A stretch of DNA of 64,000 bases, taken from positions 1 through 64,000 of the forward strand of contig JAUIJD010000015.1 of the NCBI GenBank assembly GCA_030431475.1. Direction: 5' to 3'. How positions within the stretch are numbered: position 1 is the first letter of the stretch; each line of letters opens with the position of its first letter. The notes below the pieces were generated by a model, which saw only the letters and a list, made by a program, of their open reading frames with translations, had not been told where the DNA came from and searched no databases. A program made the translations under genes and the position numbers. Shown here piece after piece: positions 35,910 to 44,849 of the stretch. Source of the DNA: Verrucomicrobiia bacterium. Its GTDB lineage: Bacteria; Verrucomicrobiota; Verrucomicrobiia; Verrucomicrobiales; Akkermansiaceae.

Positions 35910-38777
35910 ATGCGCGCAACGATGCTCCTCTGCCTCGCCCTCCCGGCCACCGCCGCCGAGGTGGATTTCGCGCGTGATGTCCGCCCCATCCTCAACGCCC
36001 ACTGCACCGCCTGCCACGGCGGCGTGAAGGAGGCCGGCGAGGTTTCGTTCATCTACCGCGACAAGGCCCTGGGCAAGGGGGAGTCCGGCAAGACGGTCAT
36101 CGTTCCCGGCGATCCGGACGGCTCGGAAATGATGCGCCGCATCCTCTCCGACGACCCCGACGAGGTGATGCCCAAGCCCGAGCACGGGCCGCCGCTGCCC
36201 GGGCACGAGATCGCCATCCTGAAACAATGGATCAAGGAGGGGGCCGAGTGGGGGGAGCACTGGTCCTTCGTGCCACCGGAGAAGCACCCCGCCCCGGAAA
36301 CGAGAACCGCCGACTGGCCACGCCACGATCTCGACCACTTCGTGCTCGCTCGCCTCGAGTCCGAGAAACTCCCGCCCTCCCCACAGGCCGACCCCGCCTC
36401 GCTCCTGCGCCGCGTCTCGCTCGACCTCACGGGGCTCCCACCTTCCCTCACAGACCTCGAGCGATTCGCAGCCGATCCTTCCGACGCCGCCTACGCCCGT
36501 GAGGTCGACCGCCTGCTCGCCTCGCCGCGCTTCGGCGAACGCTGGGCCAGCGTGTGGATGGACCTCGCCCGCTACGCCGATTCCGAAGGCCTCGGCGTCG
36601 ATGGCCGCCGCGAAGTCTGGAAGTACCGCGACTGGCTCATCGATGCCTTCAACCGCGACCTTCCCTACGACCGCTTCACCATCGACCAACTCGCCGGCGA
36701 CCTGGTGCCCGACGCCTCGCTCGAGCAGAAGATCGCCACCTCGTTTCACCGGCTGTCCCAGTCGAACGACGAGGGAGGCACCGACGACGAGGAGTTCCGC
36801 GTCGCCGCCGTGATCGACCGGGTCAACACCACCTGGGAAGTCTGGCAGGGCGTCAGCATGGGCTGCGTCCAGTGCCACAGCCATCCCTACGACCCGATCG
36901 AGCACGAGGACTACTACACCTTCATGGCCTTCTTCAACCAGACGGCCGACGCCGACCTCGGCGAGGAGCTTCCGAAACTCCGCGTGCCGCACGACAAGGC
37001 CCGCTACGCCGAGGCCAACGAACTCCAGCAGGCCATTGTCGATGCCGAGCAGGCGCTTCACGAGCGCCGGCTCGAGATCGACCGGGGCACCCGCTGGCAT
37101 CCGGCCGGCATCGCCAAGGCCGAGGGAAAGCGCGCGTCCCTCACGGTGGTCCGTCAGGATGGCCACGACGAATACCGGGCCGACTCGAATGTGGCCTCGG
37201 GCGCCATCTACACGCTCACCCTCACGCCCCCGGCCGAGCTCACGCAGCTCACCGCCCTGAGGCTCGAGTTTCTGCCCCTCGACGAAGCCAGCGCCGCCCA
37301 CACGCCCGAGTGGGGCGCCATCCTCAAACGCTTCCGCCTCGAGCTGCGGCGTCCGGACGGCGACGATCAGCCGATCGAGCTCGCCGAGATCGTGGCCGAC
37401 GAAGCCCACCCCTTCTTCGACCCCAACGGCTCGCTCAAGGGCTCGAACCGGGGCTGGGGCACTTACTCGAAGACCTTCGGGCCCCGCCACGCGACCGTCG
37501 TGCTCCGGGAGCCCCTGCCGCTCGCCCCCGGCAGCCGGCTCGTCGCCACGATCGAGAACGGCCCCACCATCCTCGCCAGCTTCCCGATGGTGTCGAAGCG
37601 GGGACGCCTTTCCCTGACCGACGAACCCGCCTGGATTTCCCATCGCTCCGAACCCGGCGTCGCCGCGCTGCGCGACGAACTCGCCAACGCCCGCAAGCGG
37701 CTCCAGGCCATCCCCTCGACCAGCGTCCCGGTGCTGCGCGAGCGGGACCCGCGCTTCGCCCGCGAGACCCGCATCTTCGAGCGAGGCAACTGGCTCGAGA
37801 AGGGCGAGCTCGTCCGCCCGGGAACCCCCGCGCTCCTGCCCCCGCTCGAAATCGGAGAGCAGCCCCCGCGTCTCGCCATGGCGCGCTGGATTGCCTCGGC
37901 GGAGAATCCGCTCACCGCCCGGGTGGCGGTCAACCGCTTCTGGCTCGAGTTGTTCGGCACCGGCCTCGTCGCGACCCCCGAGGACTTCGGCTCGGCCGGC
38001 GAGCCGCCGAGCCATCCGCAGCTCCTCGACACCCTCGCGGTGCGCTTCGCCACCGAGATGCGCTGGAGCATGAAATCCCTGCTGCGAGAGATCGTCACCA
38101 GCGCGACCTACCGCCAGTCGGCGGTCGTCCGTCCCGACCTCGCCGAACGCGATCCGTCCAACCGCCTGCTCGCCCGCGGCCCGCGCCAGCGGCTGAGCGC
38201 CGAGATGGTCCGCGACCACGCGCTGGCGGCGTCCGGGCTCATCGCCCACCGCGACGGCGGCCCGCCGGTCCACCCGCCGATCCCGGCGGGCGTGTGGAAG
38301 CCCTTCGTCGCCGGCGACCGGTGGAAGACCCCCGCCGAAGGCGAGCCCGACCGCTACCGCCGCTCGGTCCACACCTACTGGAAACGCAGTATTCCCTATC
38401 CGCTCTTCTCCACCTTCGATGCGCCCACCCGCGAGCTCTGCTCGAAGCGCCGGATCGTTTCGAACACGCCGCTGCAGGCGCTGACCCTCCTCAACGACGC
38501 CGCCTTCCACGAATGTGCCCGCGCCCTCGCCGCCCGGATGAGCTCCGAAGAGTCGGCGGATCTGCGTCGCCAACTGTCCCACGGCTATCGCCTCGCGACC
38601 TCGCGCCAGGCCTCTCCCGAGCGGATCGGCGACCTCGTCGGGCTCTTCGAGGCGACCCGCGACCGCTACCGGTCCGATCCCGGACTCTCGAAGCAACTGG
38701 GCGCGAGCCCCGAGGAGGCCGCCCTGACCGTGACCGCCTCCATCCTTCTCAACCTCGACGAAGCCCTCACCCGATGA
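35910..38777 (+). CDS. PSD1/planctomycete-type cytochrome c protein, second copy
   Basis: This 955-residue protein starts MRATMLLCLALPATAAE, a clear signal peptide (35880 is a longer alternative). Heme motif CTACH is at 32-36. A PSCyt2 domain follows, with LDLTGLPPS near 175 and a second CxxCH in MGCVQCHSHPYDPI. A middle beta-rich domain replaces the LamG domain of the first copy. The C-terminal PSD1 domain contains NRFWLELFGTGLVATPEDFG and FDAPTRELCS. Domain order matches the gene at 28123, but sequence similarity is moderate, so these are paralogues rather than a recent duplication. Its last four bases overlap the next gene. Confidence 0.88.
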   Translation: MRATMLLCLALPATAAEVDFARDVRPILNAHCTACHGGVKEAGEVSFIYRDKALGKGESGKTVIVPGDPDGSEMMRRILSDDPDEVMPKPEHGPPLPGHEIAILKQWIKEGAEWGEHWSFVPPEKHPAPETRTADWPRHDLDHFVLARLESEKLPPSPQADPASLLRRVSLDLTGLPPSLTDLERFAADPSDAAYAREVDRLLASPRFGERWASVWMDLARYADSEGLGVDGRREVWKYRDWLIDAFNRDLPYDRFTIDQLAGDLVPDASLEQKIATSFHRLSQSNDEGGTDDEEFRVAAVIDRVNTTWEVWQGVSMGCVQCHSHPYDPIEHEDYYTFMAFFNQTADADLGEELPKLRVPHDKARYAEANELQQAIVDAEQALHERRLEIDRGTRWHPAGIAKAEGKRASLTVVRQDGHDEYRADSNVASGAIYTLTLTPPAELTQLTALRLEFLPLDEASAAHTPEWGAILKRFRLELRRPDGDDQPIELAEIVADEAHPFFDPNGSLKGSNRGWGTYSKTFGPRHATVVLREPLPLAPGSRLVATIENGPTILASFPMVSKRGRLSLTDEPAWISHRSEPGVAALRDELANARKRLQAIPSTSVPVLRERDPRFARETRIFERGNWLEKGELVRPGTPALLPPLEIGEQPPRLAMARWIASAENPLTARVAVNRFWLELFGTGLVATPEDFGSAGEPPSHPQLLDTLAVRFATEMRWSMKSLLREIVTSATYRQSAVVRPDLAERDPSNRLLARGPRQRLSAEMVRDHALAASGLIAHRDGGPPVHPPIPAGVWKPFVAGDRWKTPAEGEPDRYRRSVHTYWKRSIPYPLFSTFDAPTRELCSKRRIVSNTPLQALTLLNDAAFHECARALAARMSSEESADLRRQLSHGYRLATSRQASPERIGDLVGLFEATRDRYRSDPGLSKQLGASPEEAALTVTASILLNLDEALTR

Positions 38778-40255
38778 ACCTGTTCCAACACCTGCGGACC
38801 GAGTCGCTGCGTCATCTCAGCCGACGTCATTTCCTGCGTGACTGCGGCACCGGACTGGGAGGCCTCTGGCTCGCCTCCCAGGGGCTTGCCTCCGGCGCGG
38901 GGAAACTCTCGATCTCCCACGACCCCTCGAATCCGCTCGGCACGCTCGCCCCGTCCTTCGCCCCGCGGGCGAAGCGGGTGATCTACCTCCACATGGTCGG
39001 CGCCCCGAGCCAGCTCGAGCTCTTCGACTACAAGCCCTCGCTGGCGAAGTTCGACGGTCGCGACTGCCCTTCGGAGTATCTCGAGGGCCAGCGCTTCGCC
39101 TTCATCCAGGGCGTGCCGAAGATGCTCGGCCCCCAGTTCGACTTCAAGCAGCACGGCGAGTCCGGCGCCTGGGTTTCCGACCGCCTGCCCGAGCTCGCGA
39201 AGCACGTCGACAAGCTCTGCTTCATCAAGACGATGCAGACGGACCAGTTCAACCACGGGCCGGCCCAGCTCCTTGTCCACACCGGCAACCAGAACCTCGG
39301 CTACGCCTCGATGGGCTCGTGGATCACCTGGGGCCTCGGCACCGAGAACCAGAACCTCCCCGGCTTCATGGTCCTCCTTTCCGGCGGCCGCCAGCCGCGG
39401 GTCGGCGCCTCGCTGTGGGGCAGCGGTTTCCTGCCCTCGGTCTACCAGGGCGTCCAGTGCCGCTCGGCCGGTGATCCCATCCTCAACACCGCCAACCCGG
39501 CCGGGGTCGATCGCCGGATCCGCCGCGCCGCACTCGACTCGCTCAAGCAGCTCAACGAGCGCACCTACGCCGACTTCGGCGACCCCGAAACGGTCACCCG
39601 CATCGCCCAGTACGAGATGGCCTTCCGCATGCAGGTCTCGGTGCCGGAGGTGATGAGCATCAAGGACGAGCCCGCCCCCATCCACGAGCTCTACGGGACC
39701 GAACCCGGCAAGGAGTCCTTCGCCAACAACTGCCTGCTGGCCCGCCGACTCGCCGAGAACGGCGTCCGTTTCATCCAGCTCTTCGACTGGGGCTGGGATT
39801 CGCACGGCTCGAACAAGGGCGAGGCCATCAATCACGGCTTCAAGAACAAGTGCCGGTCCATCGACCGCCCGGTCGCGGCGCTGCTGACGGACCTGGAACA
39901 GCGCGGCATGCTCGAGGACACGCTGGTCGTGTGGGGCGGTGAGTTCGGCCGCACGCCGATGCAGGAGAATCGCGGCGGCGGCGAGCGCAATGCCTTCGTC
40001 GGCCGCGACCACAACCCGAACGCCTTCACCCTCTGGATGGCCGGTGCCGGCGTGAAGCCGGGCTTCACCTACGGCGAAACCGACGAGATGGGCTACCTGG
40101 TCGGCCGCGACCCGGTCCACGTCCGCGATTTCCACGCCACCCTGCTCAAGCTCTTCGGGTTCGACCACCGGCAGCTCTCGTTCCCCTTCCAGGGGCTCGA
40201 CCAGAAGCTCACCGGGGTGAAGCCCGCCCGCGTCGTCGAGGATCTGCTGACGTGA
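38774..40255 (+). CDS. DUF1501 domain-containing protein, second copy
   Basis: This 493-residue protein has a Tat-like signal (LSRRHFLRDCGTGLGGLWL). The same landmarks as in the first DUF1501 protein appear: MVGAPSQLELFDYKPSL near 76-92, [20 protein letters not shown] near 393 and GRDHNPNAFTLWMAGAGVKP near 415. The ATG overlaps the PSD1 stop (ATGA), so production of the pair is coupled. Here the active-site-like block contains an extra Gly-rich RGGGERN stretch absent from the other copy. It ends 18 bp before the convergent rnc stop. Confidence 0.88.
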   Translation: MNLFQHLRTESLRHLSRRHFLRDCGTGLGGLWLASQGLASGAGKLSISHDPSNPLGTLAPSFAPRAKRVIYLHMVGAPSQLELFDYKPSLAKFDGRDCPSEYLEGQRFAFIQGVPKMLGPQFDFKQHGESGAWVSDRLPELAKHVDKLCFIKTMQTDQFNHGPAQLLVHTGNQNLGYASMGSWITWGLGTENQNLPGFMVLLSGGRQPRVGASLWGSGFLPSVYQGVQCRSAGDPILNTANPAGVDRRIRRAALDSLKQLNERTYADFGDPETVTRIAQYEMAFRMQVSVPEVMSIKDEPAPIHELYGTEPGKESFANNCLLARRLAENGVRFIQLFDWGWDSHGSNKGEAINHGFKNKCRSIDRPVAALLTDLEQRGMLEDTLVVWGGEFGRTPMQENRGGGERNAFVGRDHNPNAFTLWMAGAGVKPGFTYGETDEMGYLVGRDPVHVRDFHATLLKLFGFDHRQLSFPFQGLDQKLTGVKPARVVEDLLT

Positions 40256-40273
40256 AGGAGAGCGCCGCCCCGC

Positions 40274-40972
40274 TCAGTCCGCCGACTCGCCGGCTTCCCA
40301 CAAGCGCGCGCGCAGCGCCTCCCCCGCAGCCCGGGCTTCGGCCTCCTTCTTGCTCTTGCCCTTGCCGGTCGCGAGCTCGAGGCCGCGCCAGACCACCTTC
40401 GCCGTGAAGACCTTGCGGTGGTCCGGACCGGTCTCTCCGAGAATCTCGTATTCCGGCGGCTCCGGCTGGATCGCCTGCAGGCACTCCTGCAGTTCGCCCT
40501 TCGGGTTCCGCTCTTCCGGGCTCCCGGCCAGCGCCTCAATCTCCTTCTGGAAAAGACGCAGCACCAGCTCCCGGCACGGTTCGTAGCCGGCATCCAGATA
40601 GACCGCCCCCATGAGCGCCTCGAAGGCGTCCGCCAGGGTCGAAACCCTCCGGCGCCCGCCGGTGGCCTCCTCCCCCTTTCCGAGCAGCACGTAGCTGCCG
40701 AGGTCGATGGTCAGCGCGAACCGCGCCAGCGCCCTCCGCGAGACCAGCCGCGAGCGCAGCTTGGTGAGCTTCCCCTCGGGAAACTCGGGGAACATCTTGA
40801 ACAGGTCCTCGGTGAGGATGAGCTGCAGGACCGCATCGCCGAGGAACTCCAGACGCTGGTTGTCGAAGTGCGGCTGCTGCGACTCGTAGGCGAGGCTCGG
40901 ATGAGTCATCGCCTCCGCGAGCAGAAGCGAGTTCCTGAACTTGTAATCCAGCCGGCTTTCGAGGCTTTCCAT
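40274..40972 (-). CDS. rnc: Ribonuclease III
   Basis: This 232-residue enzyme cleaves double-stranded RNA, including rRNA precursors. The nuclease domain shows the signature RLEFLGDAVLQ near 42-52 and the second acidic cluster DAFEALMGAVYLDAG near 115-129. A dsRNA-binding domain follows (about 155-228), with GKGKSKKEAEARAA near 205. ATG 40972 gives the usual MESLESRLDYKF start; an in-frame GTG four codons upstream is an alternative. The tRNA-His gene lies 55 bp upstream on the same strand, so both may share one transcript. Confidence 0.95.
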   Translation of the reverse strand: MESLESRLDYKFRNSLLLAEAMTHPSLAYESQQPHFDNQRLEFLGDAVLQLILTEDLFKMFPEFPEGKLTKLRSRLVSRRALARFALTIDLGSYVLLGKGEEATGGRRRVSTLADAFEALMGAVYLDAGYEPCRELVLRLFQKEIEALAGSPEERNPKGELQECLQAIQPEPPEYEILGETGPDHRKVFTAKVVWRGLELATGKGKSKKEAEARAAGEALRARLWEAGESAD

Positions 40973-41027
40973 GGCGCTGTTCACTCGGCCTCCTCTTCCC
41001 CCCGGAAGGATATCCCGAGGAAAAAGG

Positions 41028-41104
41028 TGGGGTGACCGACGGGACTCGAACCCGCGACAACCTGAACCACAATCAGGGGCTCTACCAACTGAGCTACGGC
41101 CACC
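41028..41104 (-). tRNA. tRNA-His (GTG anticodon)
   Basis: The minus strand folds as a complete cloverleaf. The seven-base acceptor stem is GTGGCCG paired with CGGTCAC; the D-arm is TAGCTCAGTTGGTAGAGC. The anticodon arm is CCTGA-TTGTGGT-TCAGG with anticodon GTG, and the T-arm contains GGGTTCGAGTCCC. The extra G at position -1, diagnostic for tRNA-His, is encoded and faces C73. The 3' CCA is encoded in the gene. Confidence 0.95.
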
Positions 41105-41192
41105 GTTACCGGAGGGCGGAGACCTATGCCCGGGACACGGCGTTGAAAAGAGAAAAATCGTTCTCTTCGTGCCGGAGCCCCAGGCTGTGGCC

Positions 41193-41504
41193 ATGGACGA
41201 CGACGCCCACCGCATCCCCATCACCCCGGAACTCGACCTCCATACTTTCCGGCCATCGGAGATCGGGGAGCTGCTGCCCGCCTACTTCGAGGAATGCCTG
41301 CGCGAGGGGATACACCACGTCCGCGTGGTCCACGGCAAGGGCACCGGGACGCTGCGCGAGGGCGTTCACGCGCTGCTGCGCCGGCTCCCCGAGGTCGAGT
41401 CGTTCCAATACCCCGCCGGCGAGGGCTCCGGCGGCTGGGGCGCGACCTGGGTCAGGCTGGCTCCACCCGCGCCAGAATCCACAGCAGATCCGACAGGCGG
41501 TTGA
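41193..41504 (+). CDS. Smr-domain protein
   Basis: This 103-residue protein is a stand-alone Smr (small MutS-related) domain. The LDLHTF motif is near residues 12-17 and the HGKGTGTLREGVH block near 49-61; both are hallmarks of Smr nickase/nuclease-type domains, also found at the C-terminus of MutS2. A GTG at 41169 in frame is an alternative start. It runs divergently from the tRNA gene. Its 3' end overlaps the convergent adenosyltransferase gene by 53 bases, which is long for two real genes; both families are clear, so I keep both. Confidence 0.85.
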   Translation: MDDDAHRIPITPELDLHTFRPSEIGELLPAYFEECLREGIHHVRVVHGKGTGTLREGVHALLRRLPEVESFQYPAGEGSGGWGATWVRLAPPAPESTADPTGG

Positions 41505-41982
41505 AGTAGAGCTTCACGGCATCGGGAAGCGGCGACTCCGCCTCGTGCAGCTCCCACACGCGTCGCTCCGCCCGGCGGGCCACCGAACGGGACAAATCCA
41601 ACCCCGCCCGCGACACCGAGTGTTCGGCTCCCGGCCGGGCCCAGCCGGTGAACCGGACGCCCCGTTGCTCGAACGCCTTCGCCTGCGCCTCCAGCCAGTC
41701 CACATCCGCATCCGAAACGCTGGCAAACCCCTTCTCGGCATACCGCTCGTCGTCCTCCGGGAGACAGGCCAGCCGGCCCATCAACCCGACGAGGGTCTCC
41801 TGGATCCGGTCGATCAACGCCTCGAGCTCCGGCTCGAGGCCCGCGGCCCTCGCCAGGCCGAGTGCTGAATTCAACTCGTCGACCGCACCCAGCGCCTCGA
41901 CGCGCAGGCTCGTCTTCTCCGTCCGCCTGCCGAAGAGCAGATCGGTCTTCCCGTCGTCGCCGCGCCCGGTGATGATGCTCAT
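41452..41982 (-). CDS. Cob(I)alamin adenosyltransferase, PduO/ATR type
   Basis: This 176-residue enzyme transfers the adenosyl group of ATP to cob(I)alamin to make coenzyme B12. The N-terminal ATP-binding signature SIITGRGDDGKTDLLFGRR is followed by RVEALGAVDELNSALGLAR near 28-46. RRAERRVWEL near 133 and the terminal YFNRLSDLLWILAR near 158 complete the family pattern. All the conserved ATP-contacting residues I can recall are present. It suggests a B12-dependent enzyme elsewhere in the genome. It overlaps the Smr gene tail-to-tail and starts 72 bp from the divergent queE gene. The gap contains a short tandem repeat of CCAAGTTCGAAGTT. Confidence 0.88.
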   Translation of the reverse strand: MSIITGRGDDGKTDLLFGRRTEKTSLRVEALGAVDELNSALGLARAAGLEPELEALIDRIQETLVGLMGRLACLPEDDERYAEKGFASVSDADVDWLEAQAKAFEQRGVRFTGWARPGAEHSVSRAGLDLSRSVARRAERRVWELHEAESPLPDAVKLYFNRLSDLLWILARVEPA

Positions 41983-42054
41983 GCGGGGAGCTTCCGCTCC
42001 AAGTTCGAAGTTCCAAGTTCGAAGTTCCACCCACACGATTCCCCGCGTTCCCAG

Positions 42055-42807
42055 ATGAAACTCGCCAAACTCGACCACGGTCCGGAGATCTTCCACACGA
42101 TCCAGGGCGAAGGGATCAGCGCCGGCGCCCCGGCGGTCTTCGTCCGCGCCTCGCTGTGCAACCTCCACTGCCGCTGGTGCGACACCGAGTACACCTGGAA
42201 TTTCACCGGCACCCCCTGGCCGCACGACAAGGACGAACAACCCGGCGGCGCCAAGCACGACAAGGGGGACGTGATCCTCGAGCTCGAGCCCGCGGAGGTC
42301 GCTGCGGAAATCGCCCGCCACCCCTGCCGGCGGGTCGTCCTGACCGGCGGCGAACCGCTTCTTCAGCAGGACGACTGGCTCGAGGTGATCGGCCACCTCC
42401 GCGGGCGGGACCCCGACTACCTTTTCGAGGTCGAAACCAACGGCACGCGGGTGCCGGCCCCCGCCTTCGACGCCGCCATCGACCAATTCAACGTCTCGCC
42501 GAAGCTCGGCCACGCCGGCATGCCGGAAAATCTCCGCCTCGTGCCCGAGGCCCTCGCCCATTTCGCCGCCAGCCCCAAGGCCTGGTTCAAATTCGTCGCC
42601 GCCCGGGCCGCGGACCTGCAGGAGATCGACGAACTGGTCGAGCGCCACGCCCTGCCCGCCGAACGCATCCTCGTCATGCCCGAGGGCCGCACCGCCCCCG
42701 AGCTCGACCGCCGCGCCCTCGAACTCGTGGACGCCTGCCTCGAACGGGGTTGGCGCTTCGGCGACCGGCTCCACGTCCGCCTCTGGGGCGACCGCCGCGG
42801 GGTTTGA
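42055..42807 (+). CDS. queE: 7-carboxy-7-deazaguanine synthase
   Basis: This 250-residue radical SAM enzyme makes 7-carboxy-7-deazaguanine, the ring-contraction step on the way to queuosine and other 7-deazaguanines. The Fe-S cluster motif is Cys35-x3-Cys39-x2-Cys42 (CNLHCRWC). The N-terminus FHTIQGEGISAGAPAVFVR and GGEPLLQQ near 97-104 are typical of QueE. The other queuosine genes (queC, queD, queF) are not in this window. It is the first gene of a plus-strand group, but the next gene lies 141 bp further on, so co-transcription is uncertain. Confidence 0.93.
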   Translation: MKLAKLDHGPEIFHTIQGEGISAGAPAVFVRASLCNLHCRWCDTEYTWNFTGTPWPHDKDEQPGGAKHDKGDVILELEPAEVAAEIARHPCRRVVLTGGEPLLQQDDWLEVIGHLRGRDPDYLFEVETNGTRVPAPAFDAAIDQFNVSPKLGHAGMPENLRLVPEALAHFAASPKAWFKFVAARAADLQEIDELVERHALPAERILVMPEGRTAPELDRRALELVDACLERGWRFGDRLHVRLWGDRRGV

Positions 42808-42948
42808 ATCGACAAGAATCGCCCGCCGCCGGTCGCGTCTTTCCGGGCCTGCCGCTCGGGGGGTCGCCCCGGGCGCTCCGCCTTGAGCGGATTTCCCGCA
42901 ACTTCCCTCTGGCCACGGGGTTTTCCCCGGCAGACACTCGTCCCCGTC

Positions 42949-43344
42949 ATGAATCGCGACCCTCAAAAGTCCCAGCACGACCCCAACGATCCCGTCTGGG
43001 ATCTCCTGCGCCAGGTCCCCCGGCGCGACGCCGGGCCGCGATTTGTCGATGACACCGTGCGGGCCGCGCGCCTCTCGACCGCCGCCGAACCCTGGTGGCG
43101 CCGACTGTGGGTGCCCCTGTCACTCGGTGGTCTGGCCACCGCCGGCACCGCCGCGCTCGCGGTCTTCCTGATCACCCAGCAGCCGGAATCGCCGGAGGCG
43201 GTTCCGATCGTGGAGGTGACCCCGCCGGCGACCGAATCGCTCGACGTGCTCGATGACCTGGCCCGAACCGAGGCTCTCAGCGTCGCCGCCGACTACCCGG
43301 CGCAGTTTACCGACGCCGAACTGGTCAGCCTGATCACCTACTGA
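42949..43344 (+). CDS. Small single-span membrane protein, anti-sigma-factor-like
   Basis: This 131-residue protein has a cytoplasmic N-terminus with PNDPVWDLLRQVPRRDAGPRF and the helical segment VDDTVRAARL. One transmembrane segment follows (about 60-78) and then a short acidic, Pro-rich external tail. The layout resembles anti-sigma factors that hold ECF sigma factors at the membrane, but no sigma-factor gene is adjacent and the zinc-binding HxxxCxxC motif is missing. I do not recognise a named family. The next gene begins six bases after the stop, so it is probably co-transcribed with the HAD phosphatase. Confidence 0.7.
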   Translation: MNRDPQKSQHDPNDPVWDLLRQVPRRDAGPRFVDDTVRAARLSTAAEPWWRRLWVPLSLGGLATAGTAALAVFLITQQPESPEAVPIVEVTPPATESLDVLDDLARTEALSVAADYPAQFTDAELVSLITY

Positions 43345-43350
43345 GCCGAC

Positions 43351-43992
43351 GTGCCCCCGGCTCTGATCTTCGACCTCGACGGCACCCTCGTCGATTCGCT
43401 TCCCGGCATCGCCGCGGCGCTCAACGCCGCCCTCGCCGAGCAAGACCTCGCCCCTCACGGCACCGATGCCGTCCGCGGATTCGTCGGCTCCGGCTCCTAC
43501 ATGCTCTGCCGTCGTGCCATCCCCGACCGCGAACCCGATGATCTCGCCCGCCGGGTCGAACACGGCTTCAAGCGCCACTACGCCGATCACTGGCGGGACG
43601 GCACCACCCTGTTTCCCGGCATCGACGTGCTGATCGAGCGGCTTTCCTCGACCGGCCGCCGACTCGCCGTCCTTTCCAACAAGCCGGATGCCTTCACCCG
43701 GGAAATGGTCGACCACCTCTTTCCCCGGCAGCCCTTCAGCCTCGTCCGGGGACAGATCGACGGCTCCCCCCGCAAGCCGGACCCCGGGGCAGTCGGCCCT
43801 CTCCTCGACCATTGGAAAACCGACCCCGGAAACTGCCGCCTGATCGGCGACTCGGAGGTCGATCTCGAGACCGCCGAAGCGGCCGGCATCCCCTTCATCG
43901 GCGTCGCCTGGGGCTACCGCCCGGCGGACATTCTCGGGCCATCCGTGGTCGATTCCGTCACCGTCCTGGAGGCGCTGCTCACACCGGACTGA
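43351..43992 (+). CDS. gph: Phosphoglycolate phosphatase-like HAD hydrolase
   Basis: This 213-residue haloacid dehalogenase-family phosphatase has the catalytic DLDGTLVDS motif at 8-16, with nucleophile and general-acid Asp two residues apart. Motif II is VLSNKP near 108-113 and the Lys/Asp motifs are RKPDP and GDSEVDLETA near 145-176. The cap domain and length fit Gph/PGP, which clears 2-phosphoglycolate formed during DNA repair. Start is GTG 43351, six bases after the previous stop. Other substrates are possible in this broad family. A gap of 136 bp follows before hpf. Confidence 0.8.
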   Translation: MPPALIFDLDGTLVDSLPGIAAALNAALAEQDLAPHGTDAVRGFVGSGSYMLCRRAIPDREPDDLARRVEHGFKRHYADHWRDGTTLFPGIDVLIERLSSTGRRLAVLSNKPDAFTREMVDHLFPRQPFSLVRGQIDGSPRKPDPGAVGPLLDHWKTDPGNCRLIGDSEVDLETAEAAGIPFIGVAWGYRPADILGPSVVDSVTVLEALLTPD

Positions 43993-44128
43993 GCATATCC
44001 TCTGATGCCGCATTTTTATCCAGATCAATGTGGCAATCCCTCGGCTTTTGGCCCAGATTCGGTAGTGGATGAGTCGGATAGAACCGGACATCCCTTCAAC
44101 ACCCAAACCCCTAAAAAGGAGACACACG

Positions 44129-44716
44129 ATGCAAACAGAAAACGTGAACCTGCCCATCACGGTGACCGTCCGTCACGAGTCCGTGACCGACTCACTGCGC
44201 GACTACGCCCATAAGAAGATCGAGGGCCTGAACCTCGACTATCCGCGCATCATCGAGGCCAAGGCGGTATTGGACGTCCAGAAGAACCGGCACATCGCCG
44301 AAATCCTGCTCTTTTGCGCGAACCACATCGTCATCGAAGCCACCACCGAAGGACAGGACATGTATGCCGCCATCGACGAGACGATCGACAAGGTTGCCCG
44401 CCGCATGCGCAAGCAGAAGACCCGCCTCATGAAGAAGCGGCGTCCGCATCGCAACGAGTCGATCCGCTACATCGACGAAAGCCATTTCGATGAATCCGTC
44501 CTCGATCACCCCGAGGAGTCCGAGACCGACCCCGAGCCCTTCCTCGTACACAAGGAGCGCTACTCGCTGCGCACCATGTACAAGGAGGACGCCGTCATGG
44601 AGCTCGAGCTCTCCGACAAGCCGTTCATCCTCTACAAGAGCGCGCGTCGCGATTGCCTGAGCATCATCTGGCGCCGCAAGGACGGCGAGTTCGCCTCGAT
44701 CGACATCAACCAGTAG
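44129..44716 (+). CDS. hpf: Ribosome hibernation promoting factor, long form
   Basis: This 195-residue protein combines the RaiA/HPF N-terminal domain (about 1-105, starting NLPITVTVRHESVTDSLRDY) with the C-terminal dimerisation domain of long HPF (about 135-195, ending YKSARRDCLSIIWRRKDGEF). Long HPF pairs ribosomes into inactive 100S dimers during starvation. A clear Shine-Dalgarno AGGAG, seven bases before the ATG, fixes the start at 44129; such a site is rare in this window. An in-frame ATG at 44069 is rejected. A strong rho-independent terminator follows, so hpf is probably a single-gene unit. Confidence 0.92.
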   Translation: MQTENVNLPITVTVRHESVTDSLRDYAHKKIEGLNLDYPRIIEAKAVLDVQKNRHIAEILLFCANHIVIEATTEGQDMYAAIDETIDKVARRMRKQKTRLMKKRRPHRNESIRYIDESHFDESVLDHPEESETDPEPFLVHKERYSLRTMYKEDAVMELELSDKPFILYKSARRDCLSIIWRRKDGEFASIDINQ

Positions 44717-44736
44717 TCGACGCGACCCTTCACTCC

Positions 44737-44773
44737 GGGCCGGCCTCCCCCTCGCGGGGGCCGGCCCTTTTTT
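44737..44773 (+). terminator. Rho-independent terminator of hpf
   Basis: A GC-rich stem (GGGCCGG with CCGGCCC outside, CCCCC with GGGGG inside, four-base loop) is followed directly by six T residues. It lies 20 bp after the hpf stop and 76 bp before the convergent addA stop. The rest of 44774-44849 shows nothing. Confidence 0.9.
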
Positions 44774-44849
44774 GCGCCCTCAAAGGAGCGGCTCCTTCCA
44801 GGTGCCGCCTCTCCTCCAGGCGCACCCTCTTCACCTACCCGCCCGCACT

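Noticed and set aside
41169-41192. GTG start extending the Smr protein by eight residues
   Set aside because: Possible, but the ATG at 41193 gives the compact domain and no ribosome binding site supports the GTG.
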